Assembly: GCA_032622095.1 (NCBI GenBank)
Contig: CP136061.1
Coordinates: forward strand, 34,725,797-34,789,796
Source: Siphonodentalium dalli
Taxonomy: Eukaryota > Mollusca > Scaphopoda > Gadilida > Siphonodentaliidae
Direction: 5' to 3'
DNA: 64,000 bases
In this document: piece by piece, positions 23,580 to 35,809 of the stretch
Layout of the letters: the number at the start of each line of letters is the position of its first letter
Numbering within the stretch: position 1 is the first letter of the stretch
Notes under the pieces: generated by a model
The model's input: only the letters and a program-made list of their open reading frames with translations
Told to the model about the DNA's origin: nothing
Databases searched by the model: none
Position numbers and translations under genes: made by a program

Positions 23580-25960
23580 CCTAGAAACTCCCGGATCCCT
23601 CACCCATCACCCCGGGTTGCCACACCGAGGGGGTGAAAATGGGGTAAGGACCATTTTCGAGAACATAAAGGATTTCGCCCGATTTGATGGCATGTGGGTG
23701 AAAATATGCCACCCCAAATACCTCCTAGAAACAAGCCGACCCCGACGCATCAACCCCAGGGGCTGCCATCCCAATGGGGTGAACATGGGGTTTGAACCAT
23801 TTTTGATAACAGTAAGGATTTCGACCGATTTGATGACATGGGTAGGTGGCTTGCCCCAAATACCCCATATGAACAACCGATCCTCCCACCCATCACCACG
23901 AGGAGTGCCGCCCACAGAGTGGGTGGCCCGTCCCAAATACCCACTAGAAAAACCCCACCCCACCATCACTCCGGTGGAGTGAAAATGCGTATGGATTTGA
24001 CGGCATGGGTGGGTGGCCCGCCCCAAATACCACCTAGAAACACCCCGACTCCCACATATCACACCGGTGGTGCCACTCCGTAGGGGTGAACATGGGGTAT
24101 GGACAATTTTCGAGAATGGTAAGGATTTTGATCGATTTGACGGCATGGGTGGGTGGCCCGCCACAAATACCCCCTATAAATACCCCGAACCCGCCATCAC
24201 CCTGGGTGTTGCCACCCCGAATGGGTGAAAATGGGGTATGAACTGTATTCGAGAATGGTAAGAAATTCCACCGATTGGACGTCATGGGTGGTTGGCCCGC
24301 CCCAAATACCCCCTAAAAACACGCGACCCCACCCATCACCCCTGGGTGCCACCCGAGGTGGTCAGAATAGGGTATTGACCATTTTCGAGAACGGTAAGGA
24401 TTTCGACCGATTTGACGGCATGGGTGGGTTATCAGCCTAATATACCCTAGAACTCCAGGACATCACCCGCCCCTCCTGCCCCCGATGTGCCACCCCAGGG
24501 GGTTGAAAATGTGGTAAGGACCAAGTTTTAGACCAATTTGACGGCATGTGTGGGTGGCCCGCACCAAATTCCCCTATAAACACCCTACCCCCACCATTAC
24601 CCCGCGGATGCCACCCAATGAGGTAAAAATGGGGTATGGACCATTTTCGAGAACCGATTTGACGGCATGGGTGGGTGATACGTCCAAAATACCCTATAAA
24701 CTCCCGAATCACCCATCCATCATCCCCGGATTGCCACCTCGAGGGGTGAGAATGGGCTATGAACCATTTTCGAGAACGGAAAGGATTTCGACCGATTTGA
24801 CGGCATGAGTGGTTGGCCCGCCCAAATACCCCTAGAAACACCCCGATCCCTACCCATCACCCCGGGGTGGCAACCCTTGGAGTAGGAAATGGGGTACGGA
24901 CCATTTGCAAGAACGGTGTGGATTTCGACCGATATCACGCCTGCATGGGTGTGTGGCCCGCCACAAATACCGCTAGACACACCATACCCCCACCATCACT
25001 CGAGGGGGGGGGGTTGCCACTTCGATGGGTGAAAATGTGGGTAGCTCGCCCCAAATACCACGTATTGGACTACACGGATGGATGGCCCGCCCCAAATACC
25101 ATCTAGAAACACCCAGAACCACACAGAACCTGACCGATCACACCGGGTGTGTCACTCCGTAGGGGTGAACATGGGGTATGAACAACTTTCGAGAACGATT
25201 AGGATTTCGACCGATTTGATGGCATGAGTGAGTGGCCCGCCCCAAATACCACCTAGGAATACACCGAACCGAATGGGGTTTGGACCATTTTCGAGAACGG
25301 TGAGAACTTCCACCCATTTGACGGCATTGGCGAGTGGCCCGCCCCATGTACCCACTAGAAACACCCTGACCCCACCAATCACCTCCTTGGGGTGCCACCC
25401 GAAGGGTGAATATATGATATGGACAATTTTCTAGAAAGTACGAATTTTGACCGATTTGACGTCGTGGGTGGGTGGCCCGACCAAATACCCCCTAAAAACA
25501 CCCGACCCCACCCATCATTCCGGGGATGCCACCCCCACGAGGTGAAAATGGGGTATGGACCATTTTCGAGAACGGTGAGGATTTCGACCGATTTGACGGC
25601 ACGGGTGGGTGATTCGCCTAATATACCCTAGAAACTCCCGGACCCCCACCCATCACCCCCTGGGTGCCAGCCGAGGGGGTTGAAAATATGGTAAGGACCA
25701 TTTTCGAAAACGGTAAGGTTTTCGACCGATTTGACGGCATGGGTGGTTGATCCGCCAAAAATACCATAGAAACTCCCGGATCCCCCACCATCACCCCCCC
25801 CCCCGGTGTGCCACCCCGATGGGGGTAAAAACGGGGTATGAGCCATTTTTAGAACGGTAAGGATTTCGACCGATTTGATGGCATTGGTGGATGGCCAGCC
25901 CCAAAAACCTCATAGAAACACCAGGACCCCACCTATCACAACGGGGTGCCACCACGAGGG
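23580..25960 (+). repeat. Higher-order copy 2 of a satellite block
   Basis: Collinear with 16,690-18,615, with offsets of about 6.9-7.35 kb. Confidence 0.75.
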
Positions 25961-26821
25961 GTGAAAATGGGGTAAGAAACATTTTTCGAGAACGGTAAGA
26001 ATTTCGACCGATTTAACGGCATGGGTAGGTGGCCGGCCCTAAATACCACTGGAAACACCCCCGAACCCTACCCATCACCCTCGGGGTGCCACCAATTGCA
26101 AGTGGGGGAGGTGGGTATGGAACATTTTCGAGAACCATAAGGATTTCGTGGGTAGGCCGCCATAAATACCACATAGAAACACCCCGACCCCACCGCCACC
26201 CATGAGGGTGCCACCCGAGGGTATTAAAATGGGGTATATACCATTTTCGAGAACGGTAATGATTTCGACCGATTTGACAGTATGGGTTGGTGGCCCGCTC
26301 AAAATACCGCTAAAGACACCACGACCACACCAATCACCCCTGGGGTGCTAGCCATAGGGTGTAAACATGGGGTATGGACAATTTTCGAGAAAGATAAGGA
26401 TTTCGACCGATTTGACGGCATGGTTGAGTGACCCGTCCCGAATGCCACATGAAAACATCCGACCGCCACCAATTACCTCCGGTGATGGCACAGCGAGTGA
26501 GTAAAAACGGGGAATGGACCATTTTCGAGAACGGTCACGATTTCGACCGATTTTTCGGCATGGGTGGGTGGCCCGCCTCAAATACCACACAGAAACACCC
26601 GATTCCCCACCCTTAACCCCGAGGGTGCCACCACGAAGGGGCGAAAATGGGGAATTTATCATTTTCGAGAATGGTAAGGATTTCCACAGATTTGACGCTA
26701 ATGGTGCATGGATGGCCCGCCCCAAATACCCTTAGAAACACTCGACCCCAACAATTGTTATCGGGGGCGGGGTGAACATGGGGTATGGACCATTTTCGAG
26801 AAGGGTAAAAATTTCGACCGA

Positions 26822-29800
26822 TTTTGGATGCTTTTGGTTTGGCGGAAAGTCAATTTCTTGCAACATGACTTGGAATCGGCGGCGGCATATCGTCGTCTAC
26901 TTATTCTCCGGTTTCTTCAACCCCCTCTCACGACCGCATCCCTGTCAATGTCGTGTTTCATTTCAGCTCGAATATTCCTAATGCATCCCTTCTATTGATA
27001 GCATAGCACCAGACAGGTTATGGTGCTAAACATATATAAATGTCAACTAGAGGTGTTTTTTATTATCGAGTTATAACATGTATCAATATAAGGGATGCAC
27101 TAGAACGACCTAGAATGGAATTTCGTCTACTTTTCTCCCTATCTTTTAACCCCTCCCCTACGCAGGTCAGATGATTCGCCCTTTCGTCATACCTACCGAA
27201 AATACTCCTGTGACAAATGGAACCGACGGAAATGAAGTATATGGTGCTAAACATATTAAAATGGCGACTAGGGGTGTTTTTTATTATTGAGTTATAACAT
27301 GTAAGTTGCCTTTTTACGAGACATAAATCCCGTTGTGAGCTCTCTTGGGATACCATGACAATTATCCTGTCTGTGCTACCATGCGTGTCAATTAGCTTAA
27401 CCGATTTAAAGAACAATAAATCATTTTGGATGTTTTTGGTTTGCAGGAAAATCAATTTCTTGCCAGGCGACGATATATCGTCGTCTACTTATTCTCCGTT
27501 TTCTTCAACCCCCCTCTCACGGCCGCATCCCTGTCAATTTTGTGCTTGATTTCAGCTCGAATATTTCTAATGCATCCCCTTATATTGATAGCATAGCACC
27601 ATTCAGGTAAACGCGCCTCAATTTGTATGGACACCGAGCCTGGAACGGTCTGGAACGACCTAGAATGGAATTTCGTCTACTTTTCTCCCTATCTTTTAAC
27701 CCCTCCCCTACGCAGGTCAGATGATTCGCCCCGTTCGTCATACCTACCGAAAATACTCCTGTGACAAATGGAACCGACGGAAATGAAGTATATGGTGCTA
27801 AACATATTAAAATGGCGACCAGGGGTGTTTTTTATTATTGAGTTATAACATGTAAGTTGCCTTTTTACGAGACATAAATCCCGTTGTGAGCTCTCTTGGG
27901 ATCCCATGCCAAATATCCTGTCTGTGCTACCATGCGTGTCAATTAGCTTAACCGATTTAAAGAAAAAAAAATCATTTTGGATGTTTTTGGTTGGCAGGAA
28001 AATCAATTTCTTGCCAGGCGACGATATATCGTCGTCTACTTATTCTCCGTTTTCTTCAACCCCCTCTCACGGCCGCATCCCTGTCAATTTTGTGCTTGAT
28101 TTCAGCTCGAATATTTCTAGTGCATCCCTTATATTGATAGCATAGCACCAGTCAGGTAAACGCGCCTCAATTTGTATGGATACCGAGCCTGGAACGGTCT
28201 GGAACGACCTAGAATGGAATTTCGTCTACTTTTCTCCCTATCTTTCAACCCCTCCCCTACGCAGGTCAGATGATTCGCCCCTTTCGTTATACCTACCGAA
28301 AATACTCCTGTCACAAATGGAACCGACGGAAATGAAGTATAAGGTGCTAAACATATTAAAATGGCGACTAGTGGGGGTTTTAATTATTGAGTTATAACAT
28401 GTAAATTGCCTTTTTACGAGACATAAATCCCGTTGTGAGCTCTCTTGGGATCCCATGACAAATATCCTGTCTGTGCTACCATGCGTGTCAATTAGCTTAA
28501 CCGATTTAAAGAAGAAAAAAAATCATTTTGGATGTTTTTGGTTTGCAGGAAAATCAATTTCTTGCCAGGCGACGATATATCGTCGTCTACTTATTCTCCG
28601 TTTTCTTCAACCCCCTCTCACGGCCGCATCCCTGTCAATTTTGTGCTTGATTTCAGCTCGAATATTTCTAGTGCATCCCTTATATTGATAGCATAGCACC
28701 AGTCAGGTAAACGCGCCTCAATTTGTATGGATACCGAGCCTGTAACGGTCTGGAACGACCTAGAATGGAATTTCGTCTACTTTTCTCCCTATCTTTCAAC
28801 CACTCCCCTACGCAGGTCAGATGATTCGCCCCGTTCGTCATACCTACCGAAAATACTCCTGTGACAAATGGAACCGACGGAAATGAAGTATAAGGTGCTA
28901 AACATATTAAAATGGCGACTAGGGGGGTTTTTAATTATTGAGTTATAACATGTAAATTGCCTTTTTACGAGACATAAATCCCGTTGTGAGCTCTCTTGGG
29001 ATTCCATGACAAATATCCTGTCTGTGCTACCATGCGTGTCAATTAGCTTAACCGATTTAAAGAAAAAAAAATCATTTTGGATGTTTTTGGTTTGCCGGAA
29101 AATCAATTTCTTGCCAGGCGACGATATATCGTCGTCTACTTATTCTCCGTTTTGTTCAACCCCCTCTCACGGCCGCATCCCTGTCAATTTTGTGCTTGAT
29201 TTCAGCTCGAATATTTCTAATGCATCCCTTATATTGATAGCATAGCACCATTCAGGTAAACGCGCCTCAATTTGTATGGACACCGAGCCTGGAACGGTCT
29301 GGAACGACCTAGAATGGAATTTCGTCTACTTTTCTCCCTATCTTTTAACCCGTCCCCTACGCAGGTCAGATGATTCGCCCCGTTCGTGATACCTACCGAA
29401 AATACTCCTGTGACAAATGGAACCGACGGAAATGAAGTATATGGTTCTAAACATATTAGAATGGCGACTAGGAGTGTTTTTTTTATTATTGAGTTATAAC
29501 ATGTAAATTGCCTTTTTACGAGACATAAATCCCATTTTGAGCTCTCTTGGGATCCCATGACAAATATCGTGTCTGTGCTACCATGCGTGTCAATTAGCTT
29601 AACCGTTTCAAAGAAAAAAAAATTCATTTTTGATGTTTTTGGTTTGCCGGAAAATAATTTTTTTGCCACACAGCTTGGAATCGGCGACGACATAACGTCG
29701 CCTACTTATTCTCCGTTTTCTTCAACCCCCTGTCACGGCCGCATCCCTGCCAATTTTGCGTTGGAATTCATTGTTGATACTCATAACGAACCCCTTCCGT

Positions 29801-29830
29801 CGATAACGTTGCATTTTTCCGAATAAAGTG
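26822..29830 (+). repeat. Tandem array, unit about 550 bp, five to six units
   Basis: The phrase 'catgcgtgtcaattagctt' occurs near 27,382, 27,931, 28,482, 29,030 and 29,581, spacings of 548-551 bp. Inner units are nearly identical. The first (26,822-27,170) is shortened and rearranged, and the last, from about 29,637, is diverged. Each unit holds a palindrome gacgatatatcgtc and the phrase 'ggaacggtctggaacgacc'. Short open frames repeat in each unit but differ by single-base A-run length changes, and no domain is recognised. The array abuts the 140-bp minisatellite directly. Confidence 0.95.
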
Positions 29831-30183
29831 TCTCGTTGCCTGGATATCGAACCCGGAACGGGCCGGAACGACCCAGAACGGATGGAAAAAAGGCGAATTT
29901 CGAGTGACAATGCAAATTTTACTCGGGAGAAAACAATTTCAGGAAGTTTTTTTTTCGAAACGTTAGTTAGGTCGAGTTTGATGCTCTCCATCAACGGTTT
30001 TTTTTTTTCGGTCTGCCATTGTTCGTTCCGGAACGAGTAGGTACTTCCACCCTCGTTCCGGACTTTCGGACCCCCGGAACGACCGGAAAAAATAATTTGC
30101 CGCCAAAACGGTTGCCAGTTTGTCACACTTATTTTTCGAGTTCTTTCAGATTCCGTCGAAACCCCGAAGTTGGAAGTTCTGTA
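29830..30183 (+). repeat. Diverged right edge of the 550-bp array
   Basis: Phrases such as 'cgaacccggaacgggccgg' parallel 'cgagcctggaacggtctgg' of the inner units, and 'gttccggaacgag' motifs continue. Similarity fades before 30,184. Confidence 0.5.
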
Positions 30184-30219
30184 TATACTTCCTTGGTTAC
30201 ACCATGGAAGTATAATAAT
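30184..30219. repeat. Near-palindromic element end, copy 1
   Basis: The sequence atacttccttggttacacc followed by atggaagtat folds on itself and recurs at 31,916-31,951. Confidence 0.7.
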
Positions 30220-30379
30220 AGGAACAATCATGAGTGGAAAGAATCGCAGTTTATGGAAGGAAAATATGAAGTATGGTGATTATATGTTGTCCTAATATGT
30301 GTAGGTTGATCTCAAGTGTTTGGACGTGACCCCACCCCTGTCTCGAAATTGGGTGACGGGATTGGGAAAACATCAACCC

Positions 30380-31210
30380 CTGGTACAAAATGCTAAGTTT
30401 GAGGCCCCGTAACTCCGTTAATTTCCAACGGATTTTAAAATTGTTTCCAGTTTTGTGAGTTGCTGCTGACATAGATTGCATAGTGTAAATTTCATCTGAT
30501 TTGGAGACGGATAACACTTTGATTATTGGAAAGCATATGGGCCCAAATTCAAACTTGACGGCTAAAATCTCCGCCATTTTCCAACGGATTTACGATCTGT
30601 TTTCAGCTTCGAGATCGGCTGATGTTGCAGATGTTATATTCCAAGTTTCATCTGATTCGGAGAAGAATAAAAAATTGGTACCACGGACCACCCCTCCCCA
30701 GACCCACAATAATGAGCCGACACTGTCAAAATTTGGCCCAACGCGTGCCCTCTTCAGTCCGCACACATTTGCATTTCAGATGACATCGTATGTTCGATAT
30801 CTTCGGAGGAGATGTGGTCACAAGCACATGGGCCCAAAATTGCAAAGTTTGACGGCCTGCAATTATTTCAGTTTTCGATGGATTTTCGAAATTCTTTCAG
30901 TTTCTAGATCGGCTGATGTTGCAGATGATATATTTCAAGTTTCATCTGATTCCGAGAAGAATTAAAAATTGGTACCACGGACCACCCCTCCCCAGACCCA
31001 CACTAATGAAGCGAAACTGGCAAAATTTGGCCCACCGCGTGCCCCCTTCCGTCCGCACACGTTGGCGTGTCAGATGTCATCCTATGTTCGATATCTTCGG
31101 AGGAGATGTGTACACAAGCACATGGGCCCAAATTGCAAACTTTGAGGGCCCGTAACTCTTGCATTTCTTCTCGGATTTCAAAAATCCTTTCCGGTATGGG
31201 TTTGTTTTCG
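30380..31210 (+). repeat. Tandem repeat, unit about 293 bp, about three copies
   Basis: 'atgggcccaaa' occurs near 30,538, 30,830 and 31,123. 'ggtaccacggaccacccct' occurs near 30,676 and 30,971. Each unit carries 'gatcggctgatgttgcagat' and 'ttcatctgatt'. A shorter related piece precedes the first unit. Confidence 0.9.
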
Positions 31211-31429
31211 TTCGGGAAATACATAAACTTAAATAGATGAATGTCAATCAAAATTTTATTTTGCGAAAATGTTGGCCCCCACCCCAGTGTCAAAATATAT
31301 GTCCGACCCTGTCAAATTTTCCTTCTCTGACTAAACTGACAACTGTCAACACGACTATGAAAACCACATGCAGTTATCTGGAATGATACAAGAGGACAAC
31401 AGAGTACAATCAAATAGAGGTTTGCCAAC

Positions 31430-31665
31430 TATGGGCGGTAACTCCTCAGGGAAAGCGCGGACACAAGTTTTGATGCCCGTGGGCAGTAGGGCATATCGAG
31501 GTGTGCATACGGTCCAATTTTCGATGCTCTGCTCCTTATAATTTCCGAGATAATAAAATGACATTTTTTCAGATAAAGGGAGATAACTCCTCGGGGAAAA
31601 CGCGGACAATATTCTTTATGCGACGATGGCATACAACTCTTTGACCCCAAGATACGTGCCAAGTT
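31430..31665 (+). repeat. Two related units of about 150 bp
   Basis: 'ggtaactcctcagggaaagc' near 31,437 and 'gataactcctcggggaaaac' near 31,582 begin two copies. 'gggccataactctg' follows near 31,758. Strings of this kind are, in my experience, common in molluscan noncoding DNA. That is recall, not a search. Confidence 0.6.
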
Positions 31666-31915
31666 TTAATGTGCTACTCCTGGTACTTTTCGAGTAATAA
31701 GGGTTGCAAAAGTGTCCAGTATAATAATAATAATAACAATGAAAAACTATCGAAAAAGGGCCATAACTCTGTCAAAAGATATTGGACCAACATCCGGATA
31801 CCATTATTTCTAGTAGACCTTAGATGCCTATATTCGCTAGAGATTTCGCGGTCCTCCTCCCATTAGTGTCTGAGTATTTCCAATTAAACAGAAAACGGCC
31901 GCAGTAGAAAAACAA

Positions 31916-31951
31916 TATACTTCCTTGGTTACACCATGGAAGTATAATAAT
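31916..31951. repeat. Near-palindromic element end, copy 2
   Basis: Same motif as 30,184-30,219. The two copies could bound a 1.77-kb unit holding the 293-bp repeats. Confidence 0.7.
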
Positions 31952-33780
31952 TATGCAAAGCAACAAATTATGGTAACATCGACGGTGTTGAAATACTTGT
32001 AAGAAATATACATGTGCCAGGCCGAATGTGCACGAAAGTACGCACCCTGTTACCAACGCTACATGCAGTGACACCATGACCAAACAGGCTGAATTATTTA
32101 TGCCAACACAACCCTCAGCCAAGTGTTGATTTTTGTTCTAAGTCAGCTGTAGTTTTACTTTTTTCGAGTTTATTCCAATGATGTCTTTAAGACTCTTTAA
32201 CTATTTCAATTGAGTATCACTGAGAATAAGTATTTGGAGCATATAAACACACATCTTGACAACAGATTGATGATGCAGTCATGTTTTACATGCACGGTGT
32301 GAATCCGTCATTATTGTGATTAATATACACATGTATTATCAGGAACGATTAAGAACTGAAACCGTCACCAGATCCAAAACTTTTAGGAATATATTGTGCG
32401 CGAATTCAAAACCAAGTGAAATATAGTACCGCGAATTTAAATAGGAGTAAGGTAGATGTTTTTGTTTATTTTCGAGATGATGTGACGTGCGAATGGTTGT
32501 GATTGGCTGATTGCAGATATTTTTTGTCAGTGTTCGTATGGTAAAATTCTCGAATAGATCTTGTATGGTATTATATAAGCAGATAGTATGAAGATAACTA
32601 AACATTGGTTTGAAAATAATTATTCGAATTTAGAGAGCGTATAGTGATTAAGCATGTGCCCACTATTTGCAGCTACACGTTACTCTGGATCATAAATGCG
32701 TAATTTCACAGAAAGTATATATAGAAGGCCGGGGTTTACCTGTATATAGAATAAGTCAAATACAGTTTGTTCATGTATATAGTACATGTATAGGAAAATA
32801 AATACGCAGGACATTCCAGGCTTTACATATCATGTTATACATGCATATAGATCTAACGAGAATGGGCTATATGCAATGAGTGATTGACTGTCGGTCAATT
32901 CCATATATTATATAGCCCACTTCAGCCAATAATATAACAATTTTGAGTGTAGGCCTTCATAAAATAACTTCATAATATCGCAAAGGGATATATTACGCAG
33001 ATTATATCTGGGGATGGTTGGGTTTTGTCATCTTTCTTTATTATCAGAGTCGATACTACACGCGGTAACGGACCCATACATGGAGAAAACATTAGTACAT
33101 AAAACTTGATCATGTATGAAGACAAACACTGCCATGTCATATATTCTCACATAATCGGTAGATCAAATCCAATACATTATTATCTCTCCAATATACGTGC
33201 AGATGTTACACAAATAATCGTCAAATATGCTCCAGATTCGCGGTCGATGACGATGGGTTCAATTTTTTAATGACAATTTTTTCCGGGGGAGGCCCATCGG
33301 ACCCCCACCTGCGATAAAGGGACACCCTCTCCTGCATCTTCACACGCGCCGCGATCGGAGCGTTTTACCTGGGCCCTGTGCCCCTCAAGTTAATGTTCGA
33401 ACCCGCCTTTTACAAATGCTGGCTACGCCCATGGTTATATCCCATCAATGTCATCAGTGTCTAGATATCATTTGACCAAATTTCTTGACATGAAACCGCG
33501 ACAGACACGGCGTGAAATACATCGCATTGAGTAAACAATTTCCCATTGTTTCAATTCAACTTCAAGTTCGCGGTAAAATCAAAACCGCAATTTGTAAGTG
33601 ATAAAATTCTGAAAAAGACATCGATAAGAGCGATGTTAATTTGGGGACTATATCTTATCTAGCGCATTAAATTTCAAATAAAAAGTCGTGAATTGACTGA
33701 GTGTTTTCTATGGCCGCACATTTCGTTGATAATTACGAGGCATTTGTTTGTCTAAAAAACGTTTTAAGTTCGAAGAGCAT
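31952..33780. other. Noncoding sequence, no gene recognised
   Basis: It is mostly AT-rich. A GC-rich patch at 33,280-33,430 ending 'ctggctacgcccatgg' looks like the end of an unclassified dispersed repeat. No frame is supported. Confidence 0.45.
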
Positions 33781-33783
33781 TAG

Positions 33784-33932
33784 AACGGGGATAACAGTGT
33801 GTGTTTTGTGATTTCGGAAAGCTACAGGGCGAACATACTGTGGCAAATACCCGTTAATGGGCTAAACTAAATTTGCCACAGTATATTCGCCCTGTACCTT
33901 TCCGAAATCACAAAACACCACCCCGTTATCCC
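33784..33932. repeat. Foldback, arms about 60-65 bp
   Basis: 33,784-33,848 and 33,871-33,932 are inverted copies ('tttgtgatttcggaaag', 'cagggcgaa', 'actgtggcaaat') with a few mismatches. The 22-nt loop itself holds cccgttaatggg. A short direct repeat of 'cgttatccccccaaaa' follows. Confidence 0.9.
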
Positions 33933-33989
33933 CCCAAAACGTTATCCCCCCAAAAGACGACACTCTGTTCATAACGTGCACAACTTTCC

Positions 33990-34790
33990 AAACAATAATA
34001 TTAACCAGTTCACACACTCATGCCATGTCGTTCTATCTACATCTTTTCTGCATTAATATTTTATCTGATTAAAAATCATCCTCTTTTGTGGAAGTAAAAA
34101 TTGTCTCCTCTTGCATTTAGTTGCGTAAAGCGCCCCTGGTGTGTTCCTTAACTGTCCTGGAGAAGCCCTTCTATTTGGTGATGACCGAAGTGTATGGCTC
34201 TGTTTATCTGAACTATTTTTTATTAAATAAATAAAAAAAACAATTAAAATAATCTCACTGTGGGCCTCGCAGTGGGTAAATGTGCAAAAATTATAATTCT
34301 GTAAATATATCACAAATAAGAAATTTGGAGAAATAGATCACATCTGTTATTATATTAATTGGCGTACAAAAAAATACCTTTAGTATCCCCTGAAAAGGGT
34401 TTTATGTTCGGCTGCACATATCCATGGATCTGTGTAGAAGTAATTGGTGTAAAGATGCTAGCAATCCTCGTCATGAGATAGATTAGAGCAACCATGATCA
34501 CCGCCGTGGCAAACGCGATAAACTTTTCATTAAACTGCATCGTCTGAAAAATAGTTCAGATAAACAGAGCCATACACTTTGGTCATCACCAAATAGAAGG
34601 GCTTCTCCAGGAAATTTAAGTAACCCACCAGGGGGCGCTTTACGCAACTAAATACAAGAGGAGACAATTTTTACTTCCACAAAAGAGGATGATTTTTAAT
34701 CAGATAAAATATTAATGCAGAAAAGATGTAGATAGAACGACATGACATGAGTGTGTGAACTGGTTAATATTATTGCACTGGTTTGGTGTA
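33990..34790. repeat. Inverted repeat, arms about 200 bp
   Basis: 33,990-34,216 is the reverse complement of about 34,549-34,780 at high identity ('attaatattttatctgatt', 'gcgtaaagcgcccctgg', 'ccttctatttggtgatga'). A third copy is in plus orientation at 38,330-38,548. The loop holds the minus-strand ORF at 34,540-34,355. Confidence 0.9.
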
Positions 34791-35790
34791 ACACGATTGT
34801 AAAACGAGAACCTTTGGTTCGAGTTCTACATCGCGGCCATTCGGCAAACCTCGTCAGATTCCGTCACCGTTTCAGACTCGGCTTTGATACGACGACATGA
34901 TTGGTTCGAACTATTTCACGTTATGTTTAGGTCAGTGCCTGTGTCAAGTACAGGCGCGCCAATTTGAATTAAGTTGTATTCCGTCGGTTCATGGGTACGA
35001 AAACATTTACATTTAACGTCGAATTAAACAATATAAAAGTGTTGTCTTACAACACTGATATAGAATAGTCCACAAAATATCTATATGAAATTACCGCATG
35101 ACCTAAATTGACTTTTGTAGACAGGTCCAATAGCACAATTGTTGCGAGATGACACAATTGGTACGATGTGATGCAGATTTGCCGTTGTCGGTCATAACAT
35201 ACACCGTAAATTATCAATTGCATTAAAATCGGATGGTTGACCCATGTTTCCGGATATTTGGTGATCAAAGAACACGACCATACATAACTATTGGATCGAG
35301 TAATTCGTCAAATAACACAACGCGTAAACGGACTATTTTATGCGGAACGTCGGACATAGAGTAGTGACATATTTCTTCTGGATATAATCATCCGCGAAAA
35401 ATGAGTTCTAATTGCACCCGAGAGCTTGGCCCCAGATGTCATAGGTCGAGGAGTCCAGAAGGCATCGGTGCCTGACAAATGAGTGTGATAACGTTAACAT
35501 TTTCATATAACTGTTCTGTTCTATGTTTATTGCACACTCTGAAGATTGTAGCTTGTGATACGCTGATATTTAGGTCGATATGTGCTCTAAACGGTTTACA
35601 AGGTAAATGTTGGTACACACCTTGCGATAAAATAAGTACATGCAAGTAATCTAAAATAAATACATAGCATATAAGATCATCTCCATGTAAGTGCTAACAG
35701 TTAAAAACAATAGCAAAGGAAACAGTTTGCGGATGTGAGAAATAAATACAAATCAGTGAAAAATAATTGGGAAGAAGTATGAACCAAATT
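34258..35790 (-). repeat. Left arm of a large inverted duplication
   Basis: Read on the minus strand, this segment is collinear with 37,955-39,300, with two differences. It has about 0.6 kb extra (about 34,830-35,440) that includes a family C fragment, and it lacks about 0.48 kb corresponding to 38,700-39,177. Confidence 0.85.
34355..34540 (-). pseudogene. Fragment of a type II membrane protein-like gene, copy 1
   Basis: This is a 61-codon minus-strand ORF. It begins MQFNEKF, followed by a hydrophobic stretch (about residues 8-30, with AVIMVALIYLMT), then a Ser/Thr- and Pro-containing stem (ITSTQIHGYVQPN). A short N-tail, one membrane span and a stem is the layout of Golgi type II enzymes, but no catalytic part is present, so that is only a suggestion. 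The ATG is preceded by 'ctatttttcag' in the paralog and a similar tract here, resembling a 3' splice site. Compared with the copy at 38,552, three extra codons (an in-frame 9-nt difference) and a few substitutions are seen. After 'KPFSGDTK' the frame runs into sequence that in the paralog lies 0.48 kb downstream, so this copy has an internal deletion. Confidence 0.4.
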
Positions 35791-35809
35791 TTTTCCGTTT
35801 TTTGCAAAT

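Larger units (their letters stand above)
13380..26822 (+). repeat. GC-rich minisatellite, unit about 110-150 bp, roughly 80 units
   Basis: The recurring order is 'tatggaccattttcgagaac', 'ggtaaggatttcgaccgatt', 'tgacggcatgggtgggtgg', 'cccgccccaaatacc', 'tagaaacacc', 'acccatcaccccggg', 'gtgccaccccgag' and 'gggtgaaaatggg'. Spacing between successive 'tatggacca' starts at the left end is 139, 112, 139 and 141 bp, so length varies. The G- and C-rich part holds self-complementary stretches (caccccgaggggtg). Many short frames arise from the repeat on both strands, but stops and non-triplet unit lengths argue against coding. G or C runs near 14,753, 18,180, 18,474 and 25,795 may be assembly-sensitive. 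The unit count is an estimate from length. Confidence 0.95.

Noticed and set aside
13380-26822. Dozens of 60-235 codon open frames with repeated TDLTAWVGGPP or GGIWGGPPTHAVKSVEI motifs
   Set aside because: They are translations of the minisatellite in different frames and strands. Unit lengths are not multiples of three, frames break constantly and no start or domain is conserved.
13380-26822. CRISPR array
   Set aside because: Units are too long, there are no unique spacers, and the setting is a eukaryotic repeat-rich genome.
26822-29830. Recurring 70-150 codon frames in the 550-bp array
   Set aside because: The frames differ between units through A-run length changes and have no recognised domain. 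Repetition alone explains them.
34800-34835. tRNA-like 'ggttcgagttctac' box
   Set aside because: The surrounding bases do not fold into a cloverleaf, and the sequence is part of the inverted duplication.
35439-35645. Paired ORF starting MHVLILSQGVYQ, also at 38,094
   Set aside because: The two copies are about 95% identical in DNA and several differences change residues. The frame looks like a by-product of the inverted duplication and not a kept protein.
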